A stretch of 64,000 nt of DNA from Dioscorea cayenensis subsp. rotundata (Eukaryota > Streptophyta > Magnoliopsida > Dioscoreales > Dioscoreaceae). A program made the position numbers and the translations under genes. Shown here piece after piece: positions 34,131-46,680 of the stretch (positions are counted from its first letter, which is position 1; every line of letters starts with the position of its first letter). Below the pieces are notes generated by a model. That model had not been told where the DNA came from and made no database searches. It worked only from the letters and a program-made list of their open reading frames with translations. The DNA is taken from assembly GCF_009730915.1 (NCBI RefSeq), contig NW_024086805.1:62001-126000 (forward strand). The letters run 5' to 3'.

Positions 34131-35441
34131 AAAAGAGAGGTAATCAAACTATCTTATAAAGTAATTTATCTTACTAGTTTGTTATGGGTGGAATCATTGT
34201 ATTAATAGCCTTTTAAGTGAGAATCTGTTTTTCTCTATGCTATTAATTTGATTATAATTATTGGTCAATAATGAAATCATTTGTTGGTGCTTTGAGATAA
34301 ATAGCATAACCCAAGATGGGTATATTTTATAAAGGTATCTGCAATAGTATTTTTATCCCCATTTTTTAACTATCATAGTTTGCGTTTTTAAATAGATATT
34401 CTAATATAATGATAACCGAGTTTAAATACATTCTATATTAAATAGTATAACAAGTTATAAAATCAACTTTCAATAAATATGTCTAAGTGGATTTTTGATG
34501 TAATTCTTTTTTATTACTTATTTTGTTGTGCTCGTGTTGTTATACTTAATAAATCTAATTTATCTATTTTATTAAAAATTAAAAATACAAAAAAAGGGCT
34601 CATCCCATCTAGCTCATTTATCTTCTATCTACATGATCTTAAAGGGAATAAAATTTAGCTCTACTTTAGTCTTTATCTTTTCATTGGCTTGTGCAAATGG
34701 TTGTTCTTCTTTGTCTGAGATAATTGACATGGAAAAATAATTAATTATCCCATTAATATCCCTTTTTTTTTTCTTTGAGCTGATTAAATGTTACATGCTG
34801 AAAATTGAGAGGAAAATATGTTTACATCTCTGAGTTTTAAGTTGACAAACATGCATAAATGCGGCTGAAAAGACTGATTGTGAAACATCTTAAAGCCCAT
34901 AATTACGGGCTATAATTGTTTGATTTAGAATTTAAAATTTGAATCAGGTCTAGATTAAAAATTAAAGCAAATCAAACTTAAATCAAGTTCAATTCTTGAT
35001 TAGGTTTAAATTGCAATTTTTTCAAAACTTGAATCAAAATGAACTGTGAGTAATTCTAGTAACATGCACTTGAGTCCCGTGCAAGTATCTAATGTTTGAA
35101 TGCTACACTCAGATGAACCTGAATACTTCTAATAACAATTAGCAATTTTATCATATGTTGTCAAACTTTGGAACTAAGATCATTGATTGGAATAAATTAT
35201 ATCAATTAGCTTATTAATTGAGGGAGCATTTTTTAATTAGAACACAAGAATTATAGGTTAGCCACATGGGTATCCTATAATCTTATTTATATTATTTTAT
35301 TACAACATTTGTATTAATAATGTAGATAAACCATATTTGTTAAACAATCTAAAAGTAGTGCAATAAATTTTAAAAATACAAAAAGTATCTAGCATGGGCA
35401 ACAAGAACTAGACATATTAGAATTCATAGTTGTAGACTTTC
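34131..35441. other. AT-rich intergenic DNA with duplicated segments
   Basis: 34700-34880 resembles 12870-13088 and 35050-35320 resembles 15710-15990, in matching order. This shows that the upstream flanks of copies B and C are paralogous. No gene seen. Confidence 0.5.
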
Positions 35442-36585
35442 TGTTAGGGATTAATTGAAAAAAGGGTGCCAAGCTGTGACAAAGGCGGGGAGAAGAATTT
35501 AAAAGAACGTCACGTGCACAGGAGGTCGTTGGATGAGTCAGCTAAGCATTTTTATTCCAGCGCAACAGCTGACGAGGCAACAAGGAAGATGGTTGGGTGA
35601 CGAAGAGGGCGTGTGAGACGGCTCAATCAGAGGCTGGAAGAATTCGTTACAGGAGACAGCTGGCCCTATAGCAGTAAAGGAAGAGGCACAACTTCTCACA
35701 AAGTGGTTACGCCTACGTGGACAAGAGATATATAAACTAAAGGAGAGTGGAGAAGAAGGCAAGCAAGAAGAGAGAAAATTCTAGGCCTGTGTGGGGTTTC
35801 TCTGGTGATCTTCTCCTGCGGGTCCAATCAAGAGTGAAGCGATTCCCAGTTATCTTCATTTTCCCGTTCCTTTTCAACCGATCTATAGCTCTGTGAGCTC
35901 AGTTTCTTTCCATTTGGTTTATATTGGAGAAATGTTTACTTGTTGCTTGATATGTTGATGAACTGGTGGATTTGCATCTAAGACTGGTAAATTGGTGTTG
36001 TTGGTTGTTGGGTTTTGGGCTCTCTTCTTATGTGGAGATAAGCCCAAATGGTCCAAGCCCATTAGGGTTCACTTTATTAAGTTTTTTTCATCATATTAGG
36101 GTTAAGAGAGTGAAAAATCTAGAGAGATACAGTAGCCGCAAAGAGAAAAATTGCAGATTTTCTCAGGTTCGGATTTGACAGGGGCAGCAACTTCAAGCTG
36201 GTGTTTGGAGGGTCAAACGAAGTCCGATTGAGCTGAAATTTTGTGGGCACGTTTAGGACTTGTAGAGCTTGAGTTCCACCAAACGGTTTGTGATTTGGCT
36301 TTTCCTAGCTCGAGATATGACGGGTCAGAACAGAAGCTACAGAATATTGTTTTTGCTTCTAATATAGCTTGTTTTAGCTATTGTTTTAATCAAGTTGTAT
36401 TTTTCTGATTTGTGCTCGTTCTTGAGACTCTCTTGTACCCTGAATTTGATCATAGTGGAGCTTGGCTTGGTCAAGATAGACCCGTGGTTTTTCGTCCTTG
36501 ATTTAAGGGTTTTCCACGTAAAAATTTGGCGTCTTGTGTGATTGCAATTTTTGTTCTGTTTAGGTTACTCTCCTTAAATCTAACA
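35442..36585. repeat. possible solo LTR or regulatory repeat
   Basis: The segment begins TGTTAGGGATTAATTG and ends ATCTAACA at 36585. It contains a TATA box-like AGATATATAAAC near 35726-35737 and a GC-richer body than its surroundings. The ends are LTR-like, but there is no clear target duplication and no retroviral coding sequence. It could instead be host sequence. Confidence 0.35.
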
Positions 36586-36867
36586 AGCTTGGGAATTGTT
36601 TATTTGCTATTAATCAATTGAGATTGTTGCTTAATTCCCATCATTGGTTCCTATTCTGAGAATTATTAGATGCATTTTGGTGTTTCTTGGCAGAAACTCT
36701 CATTGAATTCATTGGAAAGTTGATTGCAATTCAAATTTTGAGATATTTTCTCTATTGTTGAATTTCCTTGATCAAGTTCTAGGATAATTCATTACACTTT
36801 CCCATGCAATGGAAGAATCTGTAAACTACTCTTTCCTGGCACGTCTAAAATATGGAATTCTTTCAGC

Positions 36868-37238
36868 TGTTGGTGTTTGATCAGAGAATTGGTGAGAATT
36901 CAGTGCTGGTATCTGTTGAGAAGACTAAAGAACAGTAGAGGCAACCTTGATCAATTATATGTGTGTGTTTGTTTGTATGCTGTTTGGAATGGTTCACTTT
37001 GAATCATGACTGTTTAATGTTTGTTGTATTATCATGTATCTTGTGAGATGCTTGACTGGCACTCATATTATGTATCTTTATATTCAGTTGTTTTGAATGT
37101 ATTCAGTGAGTGAACTTGCTTATGCTTTAACACAACATTCTCTTCATTTCATAAGTTTTTCTTTTCTTGAGCATCCTTGTTATCTCAGATTGAAGAAATG
37201 GTTATAGATCTAGACTTCCCCTTTCAGAGTTCCTATCA
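36868..37238 (+). repeat. 5' LTR of copia
   Basis: 371 bp, TGTTGGTGTTTG...TTCCTATCA. It differs from the 3' LTR at two positions (GGTGAG versus GGCGAG near the start, and TTCCCC versus TTCCTC near the end). Confidence 0.95.
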
Positions 37239-37239
37239 G

Positions 37240-37250
37240 TGGTATCAGAG
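37240..37250 (+). other. copia primer-binding site
   Basis: TGGTATCAGAG begins two bases after the LTR, the standard match to the 3' end of initiator methionine tRNA used by plant copia elements. Confidence 0.88.
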
Positions 37251-40200
37251 ATGGCTAGTTCTTCTTCTAGAGATCCTAATGTCCCCCTCTTTGATGGTGA
37301 AAATTATAATCTGTGGAGCTTGATGATAAAGACCATGTTTCGGTCTAAAGATCTCTGGAACCTCGTTTAGAAAGGTTTCAGTGAAGAAGGAGATGGGAAT
37401 AAAATCAATGAGAGCATGAAGAAAGATGCAAAGGCTCTTTTTCTCATCCAACAAGCTCTTGACAAGAGGATCCTTATCAGGATCACTGAAGCCAAGACTG
37501 CAAAGAAGGCTTGGGAGACCATCAAGAAGGAGTTTCAAGGAAGCACAGAGAATCTCACAGTTTAACTACACTCACTCCAAAGAGAATTTGATGCTCTAAA
37601 GATGAAGAATGGAGAGAAGATTCAAGACTACATCAGTAGAGTGCTAGATGTAGTATATAAAATTCGAGTGATGGGAGAGACACTCCCACAGAAAGCAGTT
37701 GTAAGCAAGATAGTGAGAAGCCTCACCCCAAGGTTCTCACAAGTAGTATATTCTATCATTGAAGCCAATAATCTCAGTACTCTTAGCATTGATGAACTCA
37801 GTGGTTCATTGAGAAATCATGAGTCTATCCTTGATATCTCAAGTGAACCAGAAGAAGAGAAAGCCCTCCATGTTAAAAGTTCTCAATTTGGAGATCAAAG
37901 CAACAGAGGGAGAGGTAGAGGCCGAGGTTTCTTCAGAGGAAGAGCAAGAGGATGAGGAAGAAACACAATCGGTGGATGATCAATCACAGATGTTGGGAGT
38001 TCAAGCAACAATGCAAGATAGTACAAAGGAGTTCAATGTTTTATTTGTAAGAAATTTGGGCATGTAAAGGCTCAATGTTGGTATAGAAACAAGGAGGCTA
38101 ATGTTGCAGAAGAAAGCAAAGACAAAGATGGAGAAGGAGTTGTATTCATGGCCATTGGCGATGATGCTGTGAATGAAGATGGAGGAACATGGCTCATTGA
38201 CAACGGTTGTTCAAATCATATGACAGGAGAGAAAGCTTTGTTTCAGTTTTTTGAATCAACAACAAACAAGATTATCAGGCTTGGAGATGGGAAACCCCTT
38301 CAAGTTGAAGGTGTTGGGTCTATCCCTCTGGGTGCAAGCTCGGGCAGGCAGATTACTCTCACAAAGGTCCAATTAGTGCCCAACTTAACATATAATCTGT
38401 TAAGTGTGGGACAACTAATGGATACTGGTCATGATGTGAACTTCTCCAAAGGAATTTGCACTATCAGTGAGACAAATTCAAAGGATATTATAGCACAGGT
38501 ACACATGACAAAGCAAAGACTTTTTCCACTAGCTGCTGAGAATGTGAGCTATGCTCTCAAGGCACAACATGATGCATCACATCTCTGGCACAAAGAGGTA
38601 TGGTCATGTTAATTCAAAGACACTGAAGCAACTTCATGATGAGAAGTTGGTGCTAGGATTGTCACCAATTGTTGATATTGATCCATGTGAAGCTTGTTCC
38701 TTTGGAAAACAAACCAGAAAAGAGTTTCCTAGAGGTGTGGCCACTCGTGCTTGTGTTCCGCTTGAGTTGATCCATGGTGATTTTGTCGGACCAATGAAGA
38801 GGCCAACCATTGGAGGTAATCTTTATTTCATGTTGTTAACTGATGACCATTCAAGGTATAGTTGGCCTTATTTTCTGCAAAGGAAGTCAGAGGCATTACA
38901 ACACTTCAAGATATTCAAATCCTTAGTAGAGAAGCAGTTCTCTCTGCAAGTGAAAGCTCTCCGAACAGATAGGGGAGGAGAATTCATGTCCAAAGAATTC
39001 AAGGATTTCTGCAATATTAATGGGATTTTCCACCAGCTCACTGCTCCGAGAACACCCCAGCAGAACGGCGTCGCAGAGAGAAAGAATCGCACAGTTGTAG
39101 AGATGGCACGTACATTGCTGTTGGACGTCGGAATGCCGCCGGAGCTATGGGGAGAAGCAATTACAACAGTGGTCTTCTTACTCAATCGCTCGTTGACTCG
39201 AGCAGTGGAGGGTCAGATTCCATTTGAAGCTTTGACCGGGTCAAAACCAGCGGTTAAATTCTTTAAGGTATTCGGTTGTCTCGTGCACAGATACATTAAC
39301 TCCAGTCAACGGAGCAAACTTGAAGCCAAGTCATCACCTTGCGTCTTCATTGGCTACTGTGAGAATTCGAGAGCCTATCGGGTGCTGGATCCGGATACAA
39401 ACCGCGTACACGTCAGCAGAAATCTGCACTTTTTTGAGAACAAACGTTGGGATTGGTCTAAGCTCTTCAACTCAGCAACCTCAGTTTATGTGCCCTTTTC
39501 TAACTTGGAAGAGGATAATGTGAGCGAATCTCAACCGTTTGAATTATCAGATCAACGGCCCATGACTTATCATCCTCTCAACACTGAATCTCAAACTCTC
39601 TCATCGAAAACAACCAGTAACGGCGGAGCACAGGCGAGGTATAAAAATCTCCCATATATTTACTCTTCGTGCTCGTTTGCACTAATCACTGCAGATCCTG
39701 TGACATACGACGAAGCAAAATCTAATCCTGAGTGGATTGAAGCCATGAACGAAGAGATGATGGCCATTCACAAGAACAAAACATGGGAGTTGATGACTCT
39801 ACCTGAAGACAAAAAGGTAATCGGTCTAAAATGGGTATTCAAATCGAAGTTCAATCCAGACGGGTCTTTGTTGAGGAGAAAAGCTCGTATTGTTGCAAAA
39901 GGCTACGCCCAACGGGAAGGTGAAGACTTTGACGAGATCTTCTCTCCCGTTGCTCGAATGGAGACTGTACGTCTCTTCCTTGCCATTGGAGCTCAGCGAA
40001 GATGGAAGCTTTTTCAACTGGATGTCAAGACTGCCTTTTTGAATGGTGAACTAAAAGAAGAGGTCTTTGTTGAACAACCTGAAGGTTTTATCATTGGAGG
40101 AGAGGAGAATCAGGTGTTCAAGCTTAGAAAAGCTCTTTACGGACTTCGCCAAGCCCCCAGAGCTTCGTACAGTCGTATTGATGCACAATTTATTCAATTG

Positions 40201-41250
40201 GGTTTTGAGAGAAGTGAGAATGAACCCACAGTCTATAAAAAGCAGTAAGGAGACAGTGAAATATTGCTGTTATGTTTATATGTTGATGACATCGTCTATA
40301 CGAGTTCTTCTGAAGTAATGTTGAAAGAATTCAAGGAGGTGATGATGAAGACGTTTGATATGTCTGATCTTGGGGAGTTGAAGTATATTCTCAGATTAGA
40401 AGTGAGAAAATTGAATGATGGTCTGTTTGTGTCTCAGCACAAATATGCAGTTGATCTATTAAACAAGTTTGGAATGGAAAATTCCAATTCAGCTACAACT
40501 CCAATGAATACAAATGAGCATCTTCACTTACATGATGATTCAGAGAAAGTCTGCTCCACAAAATACAGAAGAATTGTGGGTGGATTGCTCTATCTCACTC
40601 ACACTAGACCAGACCTCATGTTTGTTGTGTCCACTATGTCACGGTTCATGAGCTTTCCTTCATCTCATCACTATGGAGCATTAAAGAGAATACTCAGGTA
40701 TGTGAAAGGCACTCTGAATTATGGCTTGCTCTATAAAACAATAGATGGTTTGGCATTGCAAGGCCATTCGGACAGCGACTGGGGTGGATACATTGATGAC
40801 AGGCGAAGCACATCAGGCTGGTGTTTCTCTCTTGGATCAGCAGTCATTGCTTGGAGCTCGAAGAAGCAAACCATTGCTGCACTTTCGAGTATTGAAGCTG
40901 AGTACATTGCACTCACCTCTGCGACCTGTGAAGTAGTTTGGTTAAGAAGGTTAATGGATGATTTATATGAGAAGCAAACCAGTGCATCAGTGATATATTG
41001 TGACAGCAAATCAGCCATTCAAATTGCTAGAAATCCAATACATCATGGAAGAACAAAACATATTGACACCCGTTATCATTTCATCAGAGATCTAGTGAAA
41101 GATGATCAAATTGATCTAATTCATTGTGGAACCAATGAACAGCTTGCTGATATATTTACCAAGGCTCTATCATATCAAAAGTTTGTGTATTTTCGAGATG
41201 CCTTGGGTGTTTGTGAATGCTCTGATCAAGGGGAGCATGTTGGTGTTTGA
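37251..41250 (+). pseudogene. copia Gag-Pol polyprotein, multiply disrupted
   Basis: The frame starts at ATG 37251. Gag (FDGENYNLWSLMIKTMF; UBN2-like) is followed by a CCHC knuckle (CFICKKFGHVKAQC, near 38036-38080), protease (WLIDNGCSNHMTG), gag-pre-integrase, integrase (HGDFVGP, TDRGGEF, QQNGVAERKNRT giving D-D-E), reverse transcriptase (QLDVKTAFLNGEL, then CLYVDDIVYTS) and RNase H (SDSDWGG, SSIEAEYIAL, DSKSAIQIARNP). In-frame stops lie at 37368, 37563, 37953, 37977, 38019 and 40246, and a 1-nt shift lies near 38595 at the LWHK/RYGHV junction. The last codons run into the 3' LTR. The copy cannot encode the whole polyprotein. Confidence 0.94.
41228..41237 (+). other. copia polypurine tract
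   Basis: AAGGGGAGCA lies immediately before the 3' LTR, the position expected for plus-strand priming. Confidence 0.75.
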
Positions 41251-41608
41251 TCAGAGAATTGGCGAGAATTCAGTGCTGGTATCTGTTGAGAAGACTAAAG
41301 AACAGTAGAGGCAACCTTGATCAATTATATGTGTGTGTTTGTTTGTATGCTGTTTGGAATGGTTCACTTTGAATCATGACTGTTTAATGTTTGTTGTATT
41401 ATCATGTATCTTGTGAGATGCTTGACTGGCACTCATATTATGTATCTTTATATTCAGTTGTTTTGAATGTATTCAGTGAGTGAACTTGCTTATGCTTTAA
41501 CACAACATTCTCTTCATTTCATAAGTTTTTCTTTTCTTGAGCATCCTTGTTATCTCAGATTGAAGAAATGGTTATAGATCTAGACTTCCTCTTTCAGAGT
41601 TCCTATCA
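41238..41608 (+). repeat. 3' LTR of copia
   Basis: 371 bp, matching 36868-37238 except at two positions. TCAGC follows directly. Confidence 0.95.
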
Positions 41609-41826
41609 TCAGCTACATATTCTGAGTCACCCATTTTCCAAAGAAATTGATTATAATTTCTCTCAAAATCTAATTTGAACACCCCATATGGAATACATAG
41701 GTTATTAAGAACATTGTGTAGAATATTTGGCTCTAATGAAATAATCATATCTATAGTTTCTTTATGCTCCAGCATATTTTTGATAAAAATAAAAATTAAT
41801 TGCGTTTTTTTTCTTCTTTTGGTCAC

Positions 41827-42390
41827 TGCAGAAGTAAAAAAGAATTAAGCTTAAAGAATCTATCTCCATTGTCAAATAAAATTGGTCTTAAGTTTCTTGG
41901 CTCTAGCATCAATGACCCATGGGTAGCAGATAATCAGCATGTCGGCACCTTGAAAATCCAATTCCTTCGATCATGTTACCTTTAATGATCTTGGCCAACA
42001 TCTTTGGATTCATGTAATTGTGATCTTCTCTAAAAAAATGTTGTGACATGCAATTACATAACAAAACAAGACAAGATTAGATTTAAGATATATATATATA
42101 TATATTTAAAGAATTTACTTCCGAAGATTAGTCATATTTTATCTCTATGCTTGGAAAAAAAAAGTTTGTTCATTAAAGATTTTGTCTTAATAAGCACTAT
42201 ATTTATTACTAATATAAATTTCTCTAGAACCCGGAATTTCAAACTATATATAAAAAGTCAATGACACCAATAAAAAAAATTAACAGATAATAAAAAAAAA
42301 ACTGACCAAATAAAGTACATAAAAGTTAAACCCATGCAAACAAGTAAAGAAAAAACACACATGTTAAAGACAACATATATAAGTTTATTT
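41827..42390. other. intergenic DNA and 3' flank of copy D
   Basis: 41827-42000 continues on the minus strand from a TTCTGCAG acceptor-like site into an open stretch (LAKIIKGNMIEGIGF), possibly another exon of the split ORF's source gene. The remainder is AT-rich with a (TA)n run near 42089-42105. Confidence 0.35.
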
Positions 42391-44212
42391 TCAGTGGTGG
42401 TAGCTCAGCCCAGCGTAAACAGTCTGAATAATAGTGAGAACAAGTAGTAGAGTGGCAGCAAAAAGTGCAGTTACAGACCATGGGTTGCTGAAATGTGTGT
42501 GCTTCAAACTGGCCTTCCACATGTTACTTTTCTTCTGACTGTAAACTTTTAGGTTTTCCCGAGCAACTTTAAATCCTCCCCTTGGATCTGAAATAACTTC
42601 CCTTGTGAGACTGTTCAAGATTTCGGCAACTTCCTCCTCACTGCCTACCGCATTTACTATTATGCCCTTTGCGCTGAGCAGGTGCACGTCCAAGGCTGAG
42701 TCAATGAGCTCGTCCATGAAGCAAATGTATGTAGTTATCTCATTTCCTTCTCCGACGTGCAAGTGTTCGAAGGCCATCAGGTTCAGGAATGTGCATTCTG
42801 CAGAATCATCAATCATAATAGAAGGAAGTTCGAGGACACCAGTAGCGGTGTTGAACTCAATTCTGTTTGTTTTGCTCTTCTTGAATCGGACACCGCGCTC
42901 CCGGAGCTTGGTTGCTGTGAATACCCCTTCTTGGTCATTTTTTGGGCCATTAGGTGGACTTGATGATGAACGGGTTGTGTCAATAGTTTTGATCATATTT
43001 TGTCGGTATACATCTAGCACATGTAGTCCTAGTTTTTCTGTTTTACATTCCGGATTTCCCCAATAAAACTTGAGCACAAGTTGATTGATATATTTTTCTG
43101 TCTGTTGTGTAACAAATGTTAGCAAACATGTATATTGATTTTTATGAAAATTATGGATGTATGGGCACTTAATAATTTACATAAGCTGAACAATATTAAT
43201 TTAGAGAACTCACTAGTTTATAGGATTTTTCTGAAAAAAAGGAAACCTAAAAATTACCAACTTTTATGAATAGTGGAAAGATATATATAAATATATATAT
43301 AAGTAAATTTGGAAATTAAAATGCTGATCTCAACAAAATTATTCTTAGTCGTTATAATTTAGCAAGATCGCTTATAATCAAATAGAAAATTTTTGAAGAA
43401 TTCTTAATTACAGAAACAATGCACTTATAACAGACTTGTGAAAAGAAATGGTGAAACAATGAATTGTTGCTGTATACTAGTAGAATATGAGTCAGATGAT
43501 AGCAATGATTACTCTAATCTTTCCCCATAAAATGAAGTTCTTCTAAATTTCAAATATAGGAAAGTCAATTAACATGATTCCAAACACATACCGTCCTTGC
43601 ACCAGCTTGGCCAGCCTCCACATCAATTAACACCTTGAGAACCTTGAGAGGAAGTTGGTTCTCAAGCATGAGCATGTCCCTCTTTATATAAGGCAGTTTG
43701 TTGTGAGCTCCATGGAAAGTAAATATAGGATCATGATCAGGATAAGTCTGATCACCATTTTCTTGGTCAAGACGCAGGAGCTCAAGCATGAAGCAACCAT
43801 CCATGATCATAAGCTTAATGAACTTGTCTATGTCCCTCGTCCATTGCTCTTCCAGTCCGTGATAGGACCCCTGCAGCTCCTCCACGACTTCTTCAATTGC
43901 ATCCACAAAACATTGCAGCGGAACGCGAACCTTATTGAGGAAATGCACAAGTACATGTCTTTTGTAGTCCTCGATCCGCTTCAAGTTGGGGTTACCATTG
44001 TGGAAAGGGCCGAAAGAGGCGACTTGAGGTGTGAACGCTTTCTCCTTCTTATTCTTGGCGAATGCGGGCAAGCGATATATGGAGGTTTTTTAAAATTTCT
44101 TGTCGGCTTCATCACGACTGTAATTCTTCACTTGATCTTGGATGTTTGATATCCAACATTTTTGGTGTTGTCCCTCCACAATATCCACAACATAGTTTTC
44201 TTGACAGGCCAT
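42391..44212 (-). pseudogene. DUF247 (UPF0481) copy D, single nonsense codon
   Basis: Exon 1 is 44212-43592 (MACQENYVVDIV; donor ACG|GTATGT) and exon 2 is 43101-42391 (acceptor CAACAG), joined in phase 0. The combined frame has about 442 codons and one interruption: TAA at 44092-44090 in KKF*KTSIYRLP, where copy B has QFEKRSIYHLP. That is a single-base G-to-T change of a Glu codon. Everything else is open: VASFGPFHNG, DGCFMLELLRLDQ, RDMLMLENQLPLKVLKVL, LELPSIMIDDSAECTF, TTYICFMDELIDS and the C-terminal helix (VTALFAATLLLVLTIIQTVYAG). It is the most diverged coding copy. Reinitiation at the ATG at 44071 would give a shortened protein, so some function cannot be excluded. Confidence 0.85.
43102..43591 (-). 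other. intron of DUF247 copy D
   Basis: The 490-bp AT-rich intron has a GTATGT donor and a CAACAG acceptor on the minus strand. It lacks the insertions found in the other introns. Confidence 0.8.
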
Positions 44213-45031
44213 GGAAACAATGCTGGACGTTATTAGTGCATTCAAGGAGTTGTATTTATTTGTGTAGCAAATTAACTGTGATGACAAGAGTTCTAGGGAA
44301 TTCATCGCTTTATAAACTATTCAAGTAAGGGACCTTGTTTTGAGCATTTGTTCATGTCTTGCATTGGTTTACTGCTTTTGCAGGATGGGCCATTTTGCTG
44401 CTTTGGAATAATATTTTGTTAGACAGTGTAACTTACAGGCCCACATTAAAGTGAAAGGGCATGGGAACATAGCTGTGATATGATCTATGGGCATGTGTCT
44501 TCTTTGTGTCATTGAAGGATTCTAAAGGTGAGTGAAGACGAGCAGATTGTACTGTGGAGATATATATATATATATTGATGGATAAGTGGATCCAAATTAA
44601 ACGATCTGATTGTATTGTGTCAATCGGTTCCAAACAGTTCAATCAATAAGCTAAAATTCTTTATACATATTGATGGATAAGAGCCTTTCATTATCCAAGT
44701 GGAAGGGGAAAGATTTTAATAAATTGTAATATTGTCAAAATGTATTTAAGGTCGGTTTATTTATCAAAATGGCTCTAGAGCCATCATATCAATATCCAGT
44801 CAATATAATGCTGATTGGTTATTGATGAGTATTTTATTAAGAAAATTACTGATTTTGTGCATTTTAGCCTCTTATCTCTTTTATAATTATTTAAATAGCT
44901 TATTTGTGTTTTTTAAACTTTTTTTTTCAAAAATTATTATTAAAATAGAAAACATTATTTGAAATTAAAATTATTATTATTAACTTGAAAATTATTAAAA
45001 TGGTAAGTATATATTTTAAATATTTTATTAA

Positions 45032-45069
<38 letters not shown>

Positions 45070-45480
45070 GTAGTAGTAGTAGCAGTAGTAGTAGTATTAG
45101 TAGTAGTAGTAAAATTATTTTGTCTTTATACTTCGGTTTCATCTAAAATGTACTTTTCAGCTGTAAAAAAAATACTCAACACCACATAGCTGGACTAATG
45201 AAAGAATTCAATCTGACAATCGACATTTCACAACTAAATCGATATGTGAATTAGTGTTACTAATATTAAGAACTGACATAAGCTTGAGCCTCACACAAGT
45301 GCAAGCTAAAGTCAAAGACTAGATTTTTAAAAATAATAATGTCAGGGTAAAAAATTATAAAAACCAGAAACAATTAAAATTTCTTTTTGATAATGATGCA
45401 AATAAATAAATTATTGTCTGAAAATATATTTCAGTAGAAAAACAAATAAATAAAGGCCCATATGGCCGAAATCGAATCAT
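44213..45480. other. 5' flank of copy D, AT-rich DNA and 3' flank of copy E
   Basis: 44213-44520 is the promoter-side flank, with TATA-like CGCTTTATAAACTATTC about 95-100 bp upstream of the ATG and blocks shared with 24540-24830. 44700-45480 is AT-rich without a gene. Confidence 0.5.
45034..45112. repeat. (ATT)n / (AGT)n microsatellite
   Basis: About twelve TTA repeats pass directly into TAG/TAGCAG repeats. Confidence 0.9.
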
Positions 45481-46361
45481 CAGAGAAAAATCACACGCAT
45501 ATATAACTGAAAAATGTTTATATACCAGATAGTTTGATCAAATTGTCTTCTGAAATCAATCTGGGAAGTCGATCTAATAAACCGATCATCTGATGTAAAC
45601 CAGAAAGCGACGCAGAGATTGCTCGGACTAGTTGTGTGAGCCTGAGGGATGGTGGTAGCCAAAAACTGCATAGAAAGTTTGAACAAAAGTGAATAACAGT
45701 AGAACCACAGCAGCAATAACACCAAGAGTCTTCCAAGGTGTGTCGAAATATATTTGCTTGAGGGTAGCCAACCATTTGTTCCATTTACCATCACTGTAAA
45801 ACTTCACTTTTTTCCTAATATCTGGGATTGTACTGGTGTGATCATGTATGGCTTCTTTAGTAAGACTGTTGAGAAGATTGGCAGCAGCCTGGTCACTCCC
45901 AACCGCGTTACGGATGATTTTGTTGGAGCTGAGCAAATGCACATCATCTGCCGAGTCACTTAACTCATCCAACAAGCAAACGTAGGACGTAACCTCATTT
46001 TGGAGGCTGACATGGAGGTGCTCGAATGCCATGAGGTTGAGAAAGGTGGACTCCGTGGAGTCATCAATGGTGAGGGGTGGCAGATTGAGGGTGCCACTTA
46101 ATTTTGAAGCTTATGTCCTTGATCTTCTTCCCCTCGTCTGCTTTAAATGCCCTGAAACTTACTCCTGACTCATGTAGCTTCCTTGCAGTTGGTAGTGGTT
46201 GTGTTTCTATGCCTTTTCCTCCGGCATGGGATTGGATCATGCCTGTTCTGTATAAGTCAAGAATGTGTAATCCTAAGGTTGGGACTTTGTCTTTCATGTC
46301 TTTTTCCATTCTCAGATACTTGAACACTAGATTGTTGATTTCTTGGTCGGTGTACTAGTTA

Positions 46362-46463
46362 AATAAATAATTTTTAGGTGAGTAATAATTTTAAAGTAAC
46401 ATTTAACAGCATAGACATTATATAATAATAGTCTAAAGTAACGACACATGCATGATGAAATAA

Positions 46464-46512
<49 letters not shown>

Positions 46513-46680
46513 TAAGAGATTTTATTGTTTGTGATGGGCTTGATAAAGTGTGAACGTCAAAGGTCAAAGCTTTTTTTAAAATTTTTTTATTAAAAAATGT
46601 GACAAGCGCAATATAATCAATGGTGTGGATAACAATTAGAAATTAATCATCTAGTCCATGAATTATTACTCAATGGCACA
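46362..46680 (-). other. intron of copy E, proximal part
   Basis: AT-rich, with a (TA)n tract at about 46467-46506. No other feature. Confidence 0.5.

Larger units (their letters stand above)
36868..41608 (+). mobile_element. Ty1/copia LTR retrotransposon, complete ends
   Basis: The 4.74-kb element is on the plus strand with 371-bp LTRs (36868-37238, 41238-41608). A 5-bp target duplication TCAGC lies at 36863-36867 and 41609-41613. It has an initiator-Met-type primer site TGGTATCAGAG and the copia domain order gag-PR-IN-RT-RNaseH. The LTRs differ at only two positions, so insertion is recent. The coding region nevertheless has many stops and one frameshift. Confidence 0.96.
36826..41826 (-). 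pseudogene. unidentified ORF split by the copia insertion
   Basis: Reading the minus strand across the empty site (41826-41614 joined to 36867-36826) gives one uninterrupted reading frame of about 84 residues. It includes HKETIDMIISLEPN and WKMGDSEYV and ends at a TAG at 36828-36826. The target duplication TCAGC lies inside it. I do not recognise the family. It may be a gene fragment or chance ORF. Confidence 0.35.

Noticed and set aside
35538..35762. 74-codon minus-strand frame in GC-richer DNA
   Set aside because: No recognisable motif. The surroundings look like an LTR-type repeat.
44927..45142. Leu/Ile-rich 71-codon frame resembling a membrane peptide
   Set aside because: It is the translated (ATT)n/(AGT)n microsatellite.
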